The position numbers and the translations under genes were made by a program. A DNA stretch of 64,000 nucleotides, taken from positions 434,001 to 498,000 of the forward strand of contig NZ_BSTF01000006.1 of NCBI RefSeq assembly GCF_030269365.1. Reading direction: 5' to 3'. The first letter of the stretch is position 1. Each line of letters begins with the position of its first letter. Positions 24,144 through 34,586 of this stretch are shown piece by piece. The notes under the pieces are model-generated. The model was not told the origin of the DNA, searched no databases, and saw only the letters and a program-made list of their open reading frames with translations. This stretch comes from Lentzea sp. NBRC 102530 (lineage in GTDB: Bacteria; Actinomycetota; Actinomycetes; Mycobacteriales; Pseudonocardiaceae).

Positions 24144-24956
24144 ATGATCATCCAACCGGGGCATCCGTGCTGGGTCGAGCTCGCCACGAACGACACCGAA
24201 CGCAGCACGCGGTTCTACGAGACCGTGTTCGGCTGGAAGCACCACTGGACGCGGGACGACGCGGGGCGGGACTACGCGGTCGCGCTGCTGGACGGCGAGC
24301 CCGTCGCCGGTGTCCGCCCGCTGGACCGCGCCACCCTGGACTGGACGCCCTACCTGGCCGTCGCCGACCTGGCCAGGACGAGCGACCGGGTGCGCGCGCT
24401 CGGCGGCAAGGTGCTGGAGTCCGACCCGCGGACCGTCCCCGGTCTCGTGGCCAAGGTCCTGGTCGACGACCCGAGCGGGGCGACCGTCGGGATCGCCCAG
24501 CCCGTCGACGGCGGAGGGTTCACCGCGGGCGTTCCCGGCGCGCTCGTGTGGCTCGAGTTCGTCACCCGCGGCCCGCGCCAGGCCGACCCGTTCTACCGCG
24601 CGCTCTTCGGCTACCGGCAGCAGCAGGTGGGCGACGGCAAGGCAGTCGACCACGTCGTCTACTCCACCGGCGGCGACACCGTGATCGGCCGCGTCCGGAT
24701 GGCACCGGACACCCCCGCCACCGTGCCCCCGCGCTGGATCGCACACTTCGCCGTCCCGGCCGGCCTGGACTTCACCGAGACGCTCAACCGGGCCCGCACC
24801 GCGGGCGCGCGCCTGCGGTTCCAGCCCTACCCCTCTCCCCTGGGCCAGGTGGCGGTGCTCGCCGATCCCACCGGCACCCGGTTCGCGATCATCGACCCGG
24901 ACCTGGCCTCGGACTGGGACACCGCCTCACCGGCCGACGACCCCTACGACGACTAA
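24144..24956 (+). CDS. VOC-family protein with two glyoxalase-like domains
   Basis: A 270-residue protein of two vicinal-oxygen-chelate domains. The first (about 5-125) begins CWVELATND and includes FYETVFGWKH. The second (about 137-258) begins LVWLEFVTRGP and includes FYRALFGYRQ, and ends with DPTGTRFAIIDPD. Such double-VOC proteins are common in actinomycetes as putative lyases or drug/aldehyde-binding proteins; metal ligands are not clear by eye. It is divergent from the TetR gene. Confidence 0.85.
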   Translation: MIIQPGHPCWVELATNDTERSTRFYETVFGWKHHWTRDDAGRDYAVALLDGEPVAGVRPLDRATLDWTPYLAVADLARTSDRVRALGGKVLESDPRTVPGLVAKVLVDDPSGATVGIAQPVDGGGFTAGVPGALVWLEFVTRGPRQADPFYRALFGYRQQQVGDGKAVDHVVYSTGGDTVIGRVRMAPDTPATVPPRWIAHFAVPAGLDFTETLNRARTAGARLRFQPYPSPLGQVAVLADPTGTRFAIIDPDLASDWDTASPADDPYDD

Positions 24957-25313
24957 ACACTGCCCGGAAGCCCCAACCACTTCCACCCGAGCCGACTTCA
25001 CGTTTTCCTGCCGCACGCGGGGCCCTCGCGTGCGCTCAGCGCGAACGAAAGCTCCCCGCGTGCACTCCGGCAACGTGAAACGCGCTCGCGAAGCGAGCGT
25101 GACCACGGGCAGGACTGCTGGCCGTGTGCATGGGTGTGCTGACAGTTTCGTTTGGTGAGAGGCGCGGGCGGGCGATCCGCGGACGGTGCCGCCTCGACGG
25201 CCTCGTTCCGGGCGTGTTCGGGCGTTGCGGCGGCGCCGTCCGCGGATCCCTCGCCCGCCACCGTCTCCCGACGGAATCGTCAGGCACCGCCTCACCGGCG
25301 AGCGACCTGCGGA
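24957..25313. other. Non-coding stretch with hairpins and an inverted repeat
   Basis: I see no intact gene here. A short hairpin (CGCTCGC/GCGAGCG) lies at 25081-25097. A 20-bp inverted repeat with 19 matching bases lies at 25174-25193 and 25229-25248, with a 35-bp loop. The sequence around GAACGAAAGCTCCC near 25040 resembles intergenic repeats I associate with related actinomycetes, but that is only an impression. The stretch looks like decayed DNA between the VOC gene and gene remnants. Confidence 0.5.
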
Positions 25314-25412
25314 CATGCTCTGCCAGGCCGCGATCACCGCCTCGCACGTCGGGCGCGGCCGCCAGCCGAGCACGTGGCGAGCTCTGTCGCTCGACACGAC
25401 CTTGACGAACCC
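25314..25412 (-). pseudogene. Remnant of a NAD-dependent epimerase/reductase C-terminus
   Basis: In this frame the sequence reads SSDRARHVLGWRPR followed by a short helix (EAVIAAW), the usual C-terminal piece of extended SDR epimerases and sugar reductases. No Rossmann domain precedes it and the frame soon loses similarity. It is a fragment of about 33 codons. Confidence 0.45.
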
Positions 25413-25463
25413 GAGGCGGAGGCCACCGGCTCGCTGCGGCCGGCGCACGGCGCGTGACGGCGC

Positions 25464-25772
25464 TCAGGTCACGGTCGTGACCACCGCGGCGGCCGTGACC
25501 GCGGCGGTCGCCGCGGCGATCCCCGCCGCCGTCCTGGTCACCGCGGCGCTCACGGCCTCCGCGCCCCAGTTGCCCTTCTCCAGCTCCTTCGCGCGCCTGC
25601 TGACCTCGCCGGACCACGCGAGCGGCGGCCGCAGGACCGGGAGAGCGCCGCTCGCGGACAGCAGTGCGGTCAGCGCGGCCGTGCGCGGGTCCGGCGCCTC
25701 ACCGTCGACGAGCACCGCACGAATGCGCTGGCGGACCTCCTGCTCGTGGGTGGCGTCGAGGGCGGGCGGCGC
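25464..25772 (-). pseudogene. GPP34-domain protein, C-terminal remnant
   Basis: In frame from a TGA at 25773-25775 the translation includes EQEVRQRIRAVLVDG, APDPRTAALTALL, RRAKELEKGNW and a final Ala/Thr-rich helix. This is the characteristic end of actinobacterial GPP34 (Golgi phosphoprotein 3-like) proteins. The N-terminal two thirds are absent, and similarity stops at the point where a different gene's end begins on the other strand. It is a truncated gene at an apparent recombination junction. An 83-codon ORF from ATG 25715 remains open. Confidence 0.6.
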
Positions 25773-26032
25773 TCAGCGAGTACGACGGACGCCCCGGCGC
25801 GGTCCGCGACGCCGTGGTCGAGGCGTGGTCGGGCGGGCAGGGGCAACTCCGCGCCGAGCACGACGCCGCCGTGGACAACGACGAGCTCCCCCAGCCGTTC
25901 GACGTCGGCCAGGCGCTCTTCGAGATCCTGGCCGCGGGCTTCGCGCTCAATTCGGCCGTGCAACTGGGGCACGACCCGGCGGCCGCGGTCCACGCCCGCC
26001 GCGCGATGGAACGGGCCCTGACCCAGACCTGA
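25770..26032 (+). pseudogene. TetR-family regulator, C-terminal remnant
   Basis: The translation reads SEYDGRPGAVRDAVVEAW, then FEILAAGFALNSAVQLG and a final HARRAMERAL helix. This is the end of the ligand domain of a TetR regulator of the type found with drug-efflux or hydrolase genes. No DNA-binding domain lies upstream; the frame there runs antisense through the GPP34 remnant. It is a truncated gene of about 85 codons. Confidence 0.55.
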
Positions 26033-26096
26033 AGCCTGCGACACAGCGCCGCCCACCCGTTGTGCGGCACGGTGACACCGATGCTTGGCTTGATCC

Positions 26097-26525
26097 ATGC
26101 GCAGCGTCTCCGTCTCCGCCGTCGTGCCCGCGCCCGCCGCCGGCATCTTCGACCTGCTGGCCGCCCCGGCGAAGCACCCGCTCATCGACGGCTCCGGCAC
26201 CGTCCTCGCGCCGCGCGAGGGCGCGCCAGAACGGCTCGCGGTCGGCAGCACGTTCGGCATGGACATGAAGATCGGGGTCGGCTACCGCATCGAGAACACC
26301 GTGGTGGAGTTCGAGGAGGACAGGCTGATCGCGTGGCGGCACTTCAACGGCCACCGCTGGCGCTGGCGGCTCACCCCGCTGGCCGACGGCGGCACGGAGG
26401 TGACCGAGACGTTCGACTGGTCGACGGCGCGCGTACCGCTGCTGCTGGACCTGTCGCCGATCCCCCGCCGCAACAAGGCTTCGATGCGCCGGTCGCTCGA
26501 GAGGCTGGCGGCGCTGTTCGCCTGA
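26097..26525 (+). CDS. SRPBCC-family (polyketide cyclase/dehydrase-like) protein
   Basis: A 142-residue single-domain protein of the START/SRPBCC helix-grip fold. It begins with the strand SVSVSAVVPAPAAGIFDLLA, has a central VGYRIENTVVEFEEDRLIAW, and ends with a long C-terminal helix (SMRRSLERLAALF). Such proteins bind hydrophobic ligands; enzymatic activity cannot be told from the sequence. It stands alone between the remnants and the cellulose-related genes. Confidence 0.8.
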   Translation: MRSVSVSAVVPAPAAGIFDLLAAPAKHPLIDGSGTVLAPREGAPERLAVGSTFGMDMKIGVGYRIENTVVEFEEDRLIAWRHFNGHRWRWRLTPLADGGTEVTETFDWSTARVPLLLDLSPIPRRNKASMRRSLERLAALFA

Positions 26526-26626
26526 TGCCGGACTTGGGCGCGTCGTGACGCACGACGCCGAGGGCGACGAGTTCCTCGCCGCCTGACCGCCAGGGTCGTC
26601 CGGCGGGGTCTGCGCGGGCAGTTTCC

Positions 26627-26640
26627 TGGGAGCGTTCCCA
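26627..26640. promoter_or_regulatory. CebR-type operator 1
   Basis: The 14-mer TGGGAGCGTTCCCA differs by one base from the cellobiose-repressor (CebR, LacI family) consensus TGGGAGCGCTCCCA. It lies about 190 bases before the sugar-binding lipoprotein gene, in a 300-base gap that holds no gene. Confidence 0.75.
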
Positions 26641-26782
26641 CTTCCGACACCTCACTCCCAGGACAGCGCCACACCTGGGCGAACACCGTTCTCTTTGCCG
26701 CCTAACAACTAGAGCACCGCGTCTCACGGTCCCCGCGATGACACTTGACACTCCTCCACGCGGTATTCACACTCCCGTAACC

Positions 26783-26796
26783 TGGGAACGCTCCCA
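26783..26796. promoter_or_regulatory. CebR-type operator 2
   Basis: The 14-mer TGGGAACGCTCCCA also differs by one base from the CebR consensus and lies 31 bases before the start codon of the sugar-binding lipoprotein. Two sites about 156 bases apart could allow repression by looping. Confidence 0.78.
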
Positions 26797-26827
26797 GGAT
26801 CCGCCGCCGTCGCCCGAGGAGTCATCC

Positions 26828-28114
26828 GTGTTTTCCCGCCGCTGGGTCACCGCGGCGGTCTGGGTCGTCCTGTCCGCCACCGTCGCTTCCTGCGGCGCGG
26901 ACAGATCCGCGAACCGGACCGCCGATGGCAGGACCGAACTGACCATCGCCACGTTCAACGAGTTCGGCTACGAGGAGCTGTTCGCCGAGTACGAGGCGGC
27001 CCACCCGGACGTCAAGATCGTCCAGCGCAAGACGGGTCAGGGCGCTCCGCACCACCAGAACCTGTTCACGAAGCTCGGCGCGGGGGCCGGGCTCGCCGAC
27101 GTCGAGGCGGTCGAGGAGGGCTACCTCAGCCAGGTCATGGCGAAGGCGGACCAGTTCCACGACCTGCTGAAAACCGGCCCGCGGGACGTCACGCCGGACC
27201 GCTGGCTCAAGTGGAAGGCCGACGCCGCGACGACGAGAGACGGCAGGCTGATCGGCTACGGCACGGACATCGGCCCGCTCGCCATGTGCTACCGCAAGGA
27301 CCTCTTCGCCGAGGCCGGCCTGCCGTCCGATCCCGACGAGGTCAAGCGGCTGTTCTCCAGCTGGGACACCTACTTCGCCGCGGGTGACCGGTTCGTGGCC
27401 GCGGTGTCCGGTGTCGCCTGGTTCGACAGCGCCGCGCAGATCTTCAACGCCATGCACAACCAGCACGACGTCGGCTACTTCGACACCTCCGACACGCTCG
27501 TCGTCGAGTCCAACCAGGACATCCGCGACGACTGGGCCGCCGTCACGAACGCCGTGGCGAGGGGGCAGTCGGCGAAGCTGCCCGCGTTCAGCGCCGAGTG
27601 GAACACCGGCTTCAAGCTGGGCAGGTTCGCCACGAAGACGTGCCCGTCGTGGATGCTCGGCGTCATCGAGGCCCAGGCAGGACCGGAGAACGCCGGGAAG
27701 TGGGCCGTCACCGACGCGTTCCCCGACGGCGGCGGCAACTGGGGCGGCTCCTACCTGACCGTGCCGAAGCAGAGCGAGAACCCGGACAAGGCGGCGGAGC
27801 TCGCGGCGTGGCTCACGGCCCCGGAGCAGCAGATCAAGGCGTTCCAGGCCAGGGGAACCTTCCCCAGCCAGGTCGACGCCCTGGAGAACAGGACGCTGCT
27901 GGAGCAGGTCAACACCTACTTCGACAACGTGAAGGCGGGCGCGCTGTTCGCCGCGCAGGTGCAGAAGGTCAAGGCCGCGCAGTACAAGGGGCCCGCCGAC
28001 GGGCAGATCCAGGAGAACGTGTTCGGCCCGGCCCTGCAGTCGGTCGAGCAGGGCAAGAACCCGGCCGAGGCCTGGAACACCGCGGTGAAGGAGGCGAAGA
28101 AAGCGGCCGAATGA
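26828..28114 (+). CDS. Sugar ABC transporter substrate-binding lipoprotein (cello-oligosaccharide type)
   Basis: A 428-residue extracellular solute-binding protein of family 1. The signal peptide ends in the lipobox VASC with lipidated Cys22. The mature part carries the family pattern TIATFNEFGYEEL, then GAGAGLADVEAVEEGYL and PLAMCYRKDLFAEAGLP. GTG 26828 is chosen because GAGGA lies 7 bases upstream and a proper signal peptide then follows. The CebR-type operators suggest cellobiose or cello-oligosaccharide uptake (CebE-like). No permease or ATPase gene is adjacent; the next gene is a cellulase, so it must use a membrane complex encoded elsewhere. Confidence 0.88.
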   Translation: MFSRRWVTAAVWVVLSATVASCGADRSANRTADGRTELTIATFNEFGYEELFAEYEAAHPDVKIVQRKTGQGAPHHQNLFTKLGAGAGLADVEAVEEGYLSQVMAKADQFHDLLKTGPRDVTPDRWLKWKADAATTRDGRLIGYGTDIGPLAMCYRKDLFAEAGLPSDPDEVKRLFSSWDTYFAAGDRFVAAVSGVAWFDSAAQIFNAMHNQHDVGYFDTSDTLVVESNQDIRDDWAAVTNAVARGQSAKLPAFSAEWNTGFKLGRFATKTCPSWMLGVIEAQAGPENAGKWAVTDAFPDGGGNWGGSYLTVPKQSENPDKAAELAAWLTAPEQQIKAFQARGTFPSQVDALENRTLLEQVNTYFDNVKAGALFAAQVQKVKAAQYKGPADGQIQENVFGPALQSVEQGKNPAEAWNTAVKEAKKAAE

Positions 28115-29830
<1,716 letters not shown>

Positions 29831-29858
29831 CGCCCACCAGGGGTGTTGACTGGGGATC

Positions 29859-30881
29859 ATGCTGCCCTGGGACGCACCCCTGGCCGGTCGGCTCGACCGG
29901 CACACGATCTCCTCCGAGCTGCTGCGCGGCAACCCGCTCGGCGACCCGCACGAGCGCCCGTTGTGGGTGTACGTGCCGCCGGGCTACGACGAGAGCGCGG
30001 AACGGTATCCGGCCGTGTACATGATCCAGGGTTACACGGGCCATCTGTCCATGTGGGAGAACCGCATGCCGTTCCGCCAGCCGTTCGTGGAGACGGCTGA
30101 CGCGGTGTTCGCCGAGGGAGCTCCGGGCTGCGTAGTCGTGTACGTCGACGCGTGGACGTCGTACGGCGGTTCGCAGTTCGTCGACTCCCCCGGCACCGGC
30201 CGCTACCACTCCTACCTGTGCGACGAGGTCGTGCCGTGGGTGGACGCGCACTACCGCACGATCGCCGACCGCGAGTCGCGGGCGATCGCGGGCAAGTCGT
30301 CGGGCGGGTTCGGCGCGATGATCACGCCGATGCTGCGGCCCGACCTGTTCGGCGCGCTCGCCACGCACGCCGGTGACTCGCTCTACGAGCTCTGCTACCT
30401 CGCGGACTTCGGCAAGGCGGCGCGGTCGCTGCGCGGCTACGACCACGACATCCAGCGGTGGTGGGCGGACTTCCGCTCGCGCCCCGCCTTCACCCAGCCC
30501 GCGGACATGGACCTGCTCGGCGTCCTCGGGGTGGCCGCGTGCTTCTCCGCCGACGACGACGGAACGCCGCGGCTGCCGTTCGACCCGGTGACCGGCGCGC
30601 CGGTTCCCGAGGTGTGGCAACGCTGGCTCGACTGGGACCCGGTGCGGATGGTGTCGGGGCACCAGGACGCGATCCGGTCGTTGCGGGCGGTGTGGATCGA
30701 CGCCGGGACGCGCGACGAGTACTACCTCGACCTGGGCGCCGAGGCGTTCCGGCGGGAGATCGCCGCGGCGGGCCTGCCGGACGAGCGCGTCCACTTCGAA
30801 CTGTTCGACGCGGGCCACGGCGGGATCGACTACCGCTATCCGCTTTCCCTGGCGTGGCTGGCGGACAGGCTCGCCCGATGA
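29859..30881 (+). CDS. Esterase D-like alpha/beta hydrolase
   Basis: A 340-residue cytoplasmic hydrolase of the putative esterase/enterochelin esterase type. The nucleophile is in AGKSSGGFG, and the C-terminal His is in FDAGHGGIDY. WVYVPPGYDES and YMIQGYTG form the first strands and oxyanion region. There is no signal peptide. Its 3' end overlaps the following GNAT gene. Substrate unknown; carbohydrate esters are possible given the cellulase upstream but not shown. Confidence 0.85.
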   Translation: MLPWDAPLAGRLDRHTISSELLRGNPLGDPHERPLWVYVPPGYDESAERYPAVYMIQGYTGHLSMWENRMPFRQPFVETADAVFAEGAPGCVVVYVDAWTSYGGSQFVDSPGTGRYHSYLCDEVVPWVDAHYRTIADRESRAIAGKSSGGFGAMITPMLRPDLFGALATHAGDSLYELCYLADFGKAARSLRGYDHDIQRWWADFRSRPAFTQPADMDLLGVLGVAACFSADDDGTPRLPFDPVTGAPVPEVWQRWLDWDPVRMVSGHQDAIRSLRAVWIDAGTRDEYYLDLGAEAFRREIAAAGLPDERVHFELFDAGHGGIDYRYPLSLAWLADRLAR

Positions 30882-31354
30882 TCCGAGACGTGACGTTGCG
30901 CCCGGTCGAGGAAGCCGACTTCGACGCCCTGTTCGAGTTCATGCGCGATCCCGAGTCGGTGGCGATGGCCGCGTTCACCGCCGAGGACCCCGACGACCGC
31001 GCGGCGTTCGACGCCCGCACCCGCCGCAACCTCGCGAACCCCGGGACCACGAACCGCGTCATCGTGGGCGACGGCCGGGTGGTGGGCTCGATCGCGAGCT
31101 TCGTGATCGAGGGCGACACCGAGGTCACCTACTGGATCGACCGCTCGGTGTGGGGCCAGGGCGTCGCCGGACGGGCACTCGCGTTGCTGCTGCGGGAGGT
31201 CACGGTCCGGCCGATCCACGGCCGGTGCGCGAGCGACAACGAGGCCTCGAAGCGCGTGCTGCTGAAGGCCGGCTTCGAGGTCGTCGGCACGGACACCGGG
31301 TTCGCCCCGGCCCGCGGCGCCGAGATCGAGGAGACGATCCTCAGGCTGAGCTGA
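30878..31354 (+). CDS. GNAT-family N-acetyltransferase
   Basis: A 158-residue acetyltransferase of the RimJ/RimL-like type. It starts with VTLRPVEEADFDALFEFM and has an acetyl-CoA pyrophosphate site around WGQGVAGRAL and a C-terminal CASDNEASKRVLLKAGFE. ATG 30878 overlaps the esterase stop (ATGA), so the two are translationally coupled. The target is unknown. Confidence 0.87.
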   Translation: MIRDVTLRPVEEADFDALFEFMRDPESVAMAAFTAEDPDDRAAFDARTRRNLANPGTTNRVIVGDGRVVGSIASFVIEGDTEVTYWIDRSVWGQGVAGRALALLLREVTVRPIHGRCASDNEASKRVLLKAGFEVVGTDTGFAPARGAEIEETILRLS

Positions 31355-32183
31355 ACTTCTCCGTCCCCAGCACGCCGAGCAGCTGGATCTTCTCGAACGA
31401 CTCGGTGCGCGGCGGGGCCGTGAGCACCAGCAACGCCTGCGACTGGTCCTCGGTGAACAACGCCTGGCAGTCCACCTCGATCTCGCCGAGCTGGGGGTGG
31501 AGGAGCACCTTGTGGTCCTCGTACCGCTTGGCGACCTCGTGCCGGTCCCACAGCTCGGCGAACTCCGCGCTTTCCTTGCACAGCACGCGAACCAGCTCAC
31601 CGGCGCGGGACTTCGGGCCCATCGAGGCGTAGGCGGCGCGCAGGTTCGCGACCTGGGTGCGGCCCTGCCGGTCGCGGTCGTGCTCGGGGTAGATCAGGCG
31701 TTCGTCGGGGTCGGTGAACCAGCGGTAGACACCGCTGCGGGCGTGGCCGGTGAAGCGCGACGAGTCGCCGTACAGGGCTTCGGCGAAGCGGTTCTGCACC
31801 AGGACCTCGCCGAGGTTGGACAGGATCAGGGCAGGCGTGTCGTCGAGGCGGTCCAGCACCCGCTGCAACGCGGGCGCGACGTGCGTGGCGGTGGCGCGGG
31901 GCGACGGGGCGTTGCGGCCACTGACGCGGAACAGGTAGTCGCGTTCGTCGTCGCTCAGCCGCAACGCGCGGGCGAGCGCGGTGAGCATCTGCTCGCTGGG
32001 CTGAGGGCCGCGTTGCTGTTCCAGGCGCGTGTAGTAGTCGGTGGACATCGCCGCGAGGGCGGCCACCTCCTCGCGGCGCAGGCCCGGTGCCCGCCGGCGC
32101 GCGCCCACCGGCAGGCCGACGTCCTCCGGCCTCAGCTCCTCGCGGCGGCGGCGCAGGAAGGCGGCGAGTTCCTCACGGTCCAT
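31341..32183 (-). CDS. XRE-type regulator with MmyB-like ligand domain
   Basis: A 280-residue regulator. The helix-turn-helix (about 33-60; LRREEVAALAAMSTDYYTRLEQ) is followed by an MmyB-like ligand-binding domain (about 105-275; YRWFTDPDERLIYP, LHPQLGEIEVDCQALF). ATG 32183 gives the usual MDREELAAFLRRRRE start. It is divergent from an SDR gene, a common pairing in which the regulator controls the dehydrogenase. Its last bases overlap the convergent GNAT gene. Confidence 0.9.
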   Translation of the reverse strand: MDREELAAFLRRRREELRPEDVGLPVGARRRAPGLRREEVAALAAMSTDYYTRLEQQRGPQPSEQMLTALARALRLSDDERDYLFRVSGRNAPSPRATATHVAPALQRVLDRLDDTPALILSNLGEVLVQNRFAEALYGDSSRFTGHARSGVYRWFTDPDERLIYPEHDRDRQGRTQVANLRAAYASMGPKSRAGELVRVLCKESAEFAELWDRHEVAKRYEDHKVLLHPQLGEIEVDCQALFTEDQSQALLVLTAPPRTESFEKIQLLGVLGTEKFSSA

Positions 32184-32284
32184 GCCTTCCAGTATCCGGG
32201 GTGCGGCCGGCTGAACCAGGGATCGCCGATCCCCCGACAAGGGCTCTCTGCCGCGGGTTCCGGAATCACCAGAAGCTCAGTGCC

Positions 32285-33049
32285 ATGGACATCACCGGAA
32301 ACACCGTCTTCATCCCCGGCGCCACCAGCGGCATCGGCCTGGCGCTCGCCCTCGCCCTGCGGGAGCGCGGCAACACCGTGATCGTGGGCGGCCGGCGCAC
32401 CGAACTGCTCGAGCGGATCGCGGCCGAGCACCCCGGTGTCGAGACCGTCCGCATCGACACGGCCGACGCCACGAGCATCGCGGAGGCCTCGAAGGACGTC
32501 CTCGCACGCTACCCGCAGACCAACGTGCTGATCACCATGGCCGGCGTCATGCGGGCCGAGGACTGGCACCGCCCCGAGTCGTTCCTGGCGTCCGCCGAGG
32601 ACACCGTCACGACCAACGTCCTCGGCCCGATCCGCCTGATCGCCGCGTTCGTCGAGCACTTCCAGACGCTGCCGGACGCCACGATCATGACCGTCTCGTC
32701 CGGACTCGCCTTCACCCCTCTCAAGATCACGCCGAGCTACAACTCGTCCAAGGCCGCGATCCACATGCTCAGCGAGACCCTGCGGCTCCAGCTCGCGGAC
32801 ACGTCCGTCCAGGTCCTGGAGCTGGAACCGCCGTCGGTGCAGACCGATCTCATGCCAGGCCAGGCGGAGAACGAGCACGCCATGCCGCTGGCCGAGTACG
32901 TCGCCGAGGTCATGAGCATCATCGAGACCCAGCCGGACGCGCGCGAGATCCAGGTCGAGCGGGTGAAGTTCCTGCGTTACGGCGAGGCACGCGGCGACTA
33001 CGACCAGGTCGTCGCGATGCTCAACGCCGAAGACCCGCACGGCAAGTGA
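32285..33049 (+). CDS. SDR-family oxidoreductase (DltE-like)
   Basis: A 254-residue short-chain dehydrogenase. It has PGATSGIG as the nucleotide site, ITMAGVM in place of NNAG, the catalytic Ser (TVSSGLA) and Tyr-x3-Lys (YNSSK). The C-terminal half resembles the DltE-like SDRs. It is divergent from the XRE/MmyB regulator, its likely controller. It ends exactly where the convergent hydrolase gene ends. Confidence 0.88.
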   Translation: MDITGNTVFIPGATSGIGLALALALRERGNTVIVGGRRTELLERIAAEHPGVETVRIDTADATSIAEASKDVLARYPQTNVLITMAGVMRAEDWHRPESFLASAEDTVTTNVLGPIRLIAAFVEHFQTLPDATIMTVSSGLAFTPLKITPSYNSSKAAIHMLSETLRLQLADTSVQVLELEPPSVQTDLMPGQAENEHAMPLAEYVAEVMSIIETQPDAREIQVERVKFLRYGEARGDYDQVVAMLNAEDPHGK

Positions 33050-34510
33050 TCACTGCGCGCCGGGGCAGGCGCCGGTCGAGGTCTGCCCCGTGCGGAGGAA
33101 CCGCACCGCCTTGTCAGCGCAGTCGATGCCCCACAACGAACCGTGCGTGGCGTCGTCCACGGTCAGCAGCTCTCCGCCGATGCGCTGCCGCATCTGCACA
33201 GCCCAGAAGTGCGGGGTGACTGTCTCGTGGCGGTGCCCGACGAGCTGCACCGGGCTGGTCGCGCGCTTCAGGTTCCACGGCGTGGCGGGCAACGGCCAGC
33301 CGGCGCACCAGTTGCCGTAGCCCGCGCCGTGGCGGAAGAACGGGTAGGTCTGAGCGCGGTGCTGCTCCTGGCGCCACGCCTGGTCGACGGTCGGCGCCTG
33401 GCCCTGGTCGTTGCACAGGACGGCGCGTTGCATCAGCAGCCCGCCGTACCAGACCGGGGTGAGGCCGAAGCCCTCCAACTCCGGTTCCTCGCCGGTCAGC
33501 GGCGGCACCCCGCCGTCGCGCAGGGCGACGAGCGACTCGGCGACCTGCGGCCACGCCGTGCGCTTGTAGGTGAGCATCGAGCGGACGCTCCCGCCGGTGT
33601 AGGTGCGCGGCTTGCCGCCTGGTGGGGTGATCGTGACGGGACTCGCGTCGAGCTTCGCCACCAGGCCGGCGATCGACTTCGTGACCTCTTCGCGCGACCT
33701 GCCGAGGCGGACGGTCCCGTCCCGGTCGGCGAGCCAGCCCGCGAGCACCTCGTAGTTGGCCTGCTTGGCCCCGGCCGCGCCGAGGTTCAGGGTCTCCAGC
33801 GTGAAGTCGGCGGGCATGACGGAGTCCAGCAGCATGCGGTCGACGCGGTGGTCGTGGTGGCTGCGGTAGACGGCGCCGAGCGCGGTGCCCCAGGAGATGC
33901 CGAAGAAGCTGATCTTCCGTTCGCCCAGGGCGGCCCGGATCAGGTCCATGTCGTCGGCGACGGCCCTGGTGGAGAGGTTGGCCAGCAGTTCGCGGTCGTA
34001 GCCGACACAGCGGGCGTTGGTGTTGGCGTTGCGGGCGTGGTCCTGCCGGAACCGTTCTTCGGGGCTCGCCTTCGGGTCCGGCTCCGGGCCGTCCTGCGGG
34101 GTGGCCTCGCACTCGACGCCACCGCTCGACCCGACCGCGCGCGGGTCGAAGCCGATGAGGTCGTGGTCGGTGTTCAGGTCGGCGAACTTCGTCCTGAGCA
34201 CCGCGGCCGGCATGTCGATGCCCCGGTTGCCGGGACCGCCGGGGTTCATCAGCAGCACGCCACGCCGTTTGTGCCGGTCGGTGGCCTTGATGCGGCTGAT
34301 GGCGAGGTCGATCTGACGGCCGTGCGGGCGGGCGTGGTCGACCGGCACGCGCACCGTGGCGCACTCGGAGCGGGTGTCCTCCGGATCCCAGTGCTGCTGG
34401 ACCTCGCGGCACGGCTTCCAGTCCAGTGTGGACGATGCCTGGGCCGGTGGGGCGGCGAGCAGTGGAGCGGCGAGCACGACCACGGCCGCGACCTTCAGTG
34501 CGTTCGACAT
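33050..34510 (-). CDS. Secreted tripeptidyl-aminopeptidase-like alpha/beta hydrolase
   Basis: A 486-residue exported serine hydrolase of the Streptomyces SlpD/SlpE-Tap type. The signal peptide is at about 1-26 (VVVLAAPLLAAPPAQA). The fold includes LLMNPGGPGNRG, the nucleophile Ser in FGISWGT, and a C-terminal TAP-like segment (PVQLVGHRHETVTP) with His in DATHGSLWG. It probably releases di- or tripeptides from protein N-termini outside the cell. ATG 34510 is the start that gives a proper signal peptide. Confidence 0.9.
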   Translation of the reverse strand: MSNALKVAAVVVLAAPLLAAPPAQASSTLDWKPCREVQQHWDPEDTRSECATVRVPVDHARPHGRQIDLAISRIKATDRHKRRGVLLMNPGGPGNRGIDMPAAVLRTKFADLNTDHDLIGFDPRAVGSSGGVECEATPQDGPEPDPKASPEERFRQDHARNANTNARCVGYDRELLANLSTRAVADDMDLIRAALGERKISFFGISWGTALGAVYRSHHDHRVDRMLLDSVMPADFTLETLNLGAAGAKQANYEVLAGWLADRDGTVRLGRSREEVTKSIAGLVAKLDASPVTITPPGGKPRTYTGGSVRSMLTYKRTAWPQVAESLVALRDGGVPPLTGEEPELEGFGLTPVWYGGLLMQRAVLCNDQGQAPTVDQAWRQEQHRAQTYPFFRHGAGYGNWCAGWPLPATPWNLKRATSPVQLVGHRHETVTPHFWAVQMRQRIGGELLTVDDATHGSLWGIDCADKAVRFLRTGQTSTGACPGAQ

Positions 34511-34586
34511 GGTTCGAACGTAGACAGCGGACGGGGGTGCCCGGATCATGCGAACGAATGAGCCGCGCACCCCTCGGGCCAGCTGA

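Noticed and set aside
24927..25448. Intact gene on the minus strand covering the epimerase motif
   Set aside because: Only about 33 codons resemble the epimerase end; the rest has no consistent domain and contains hairpin DNA.
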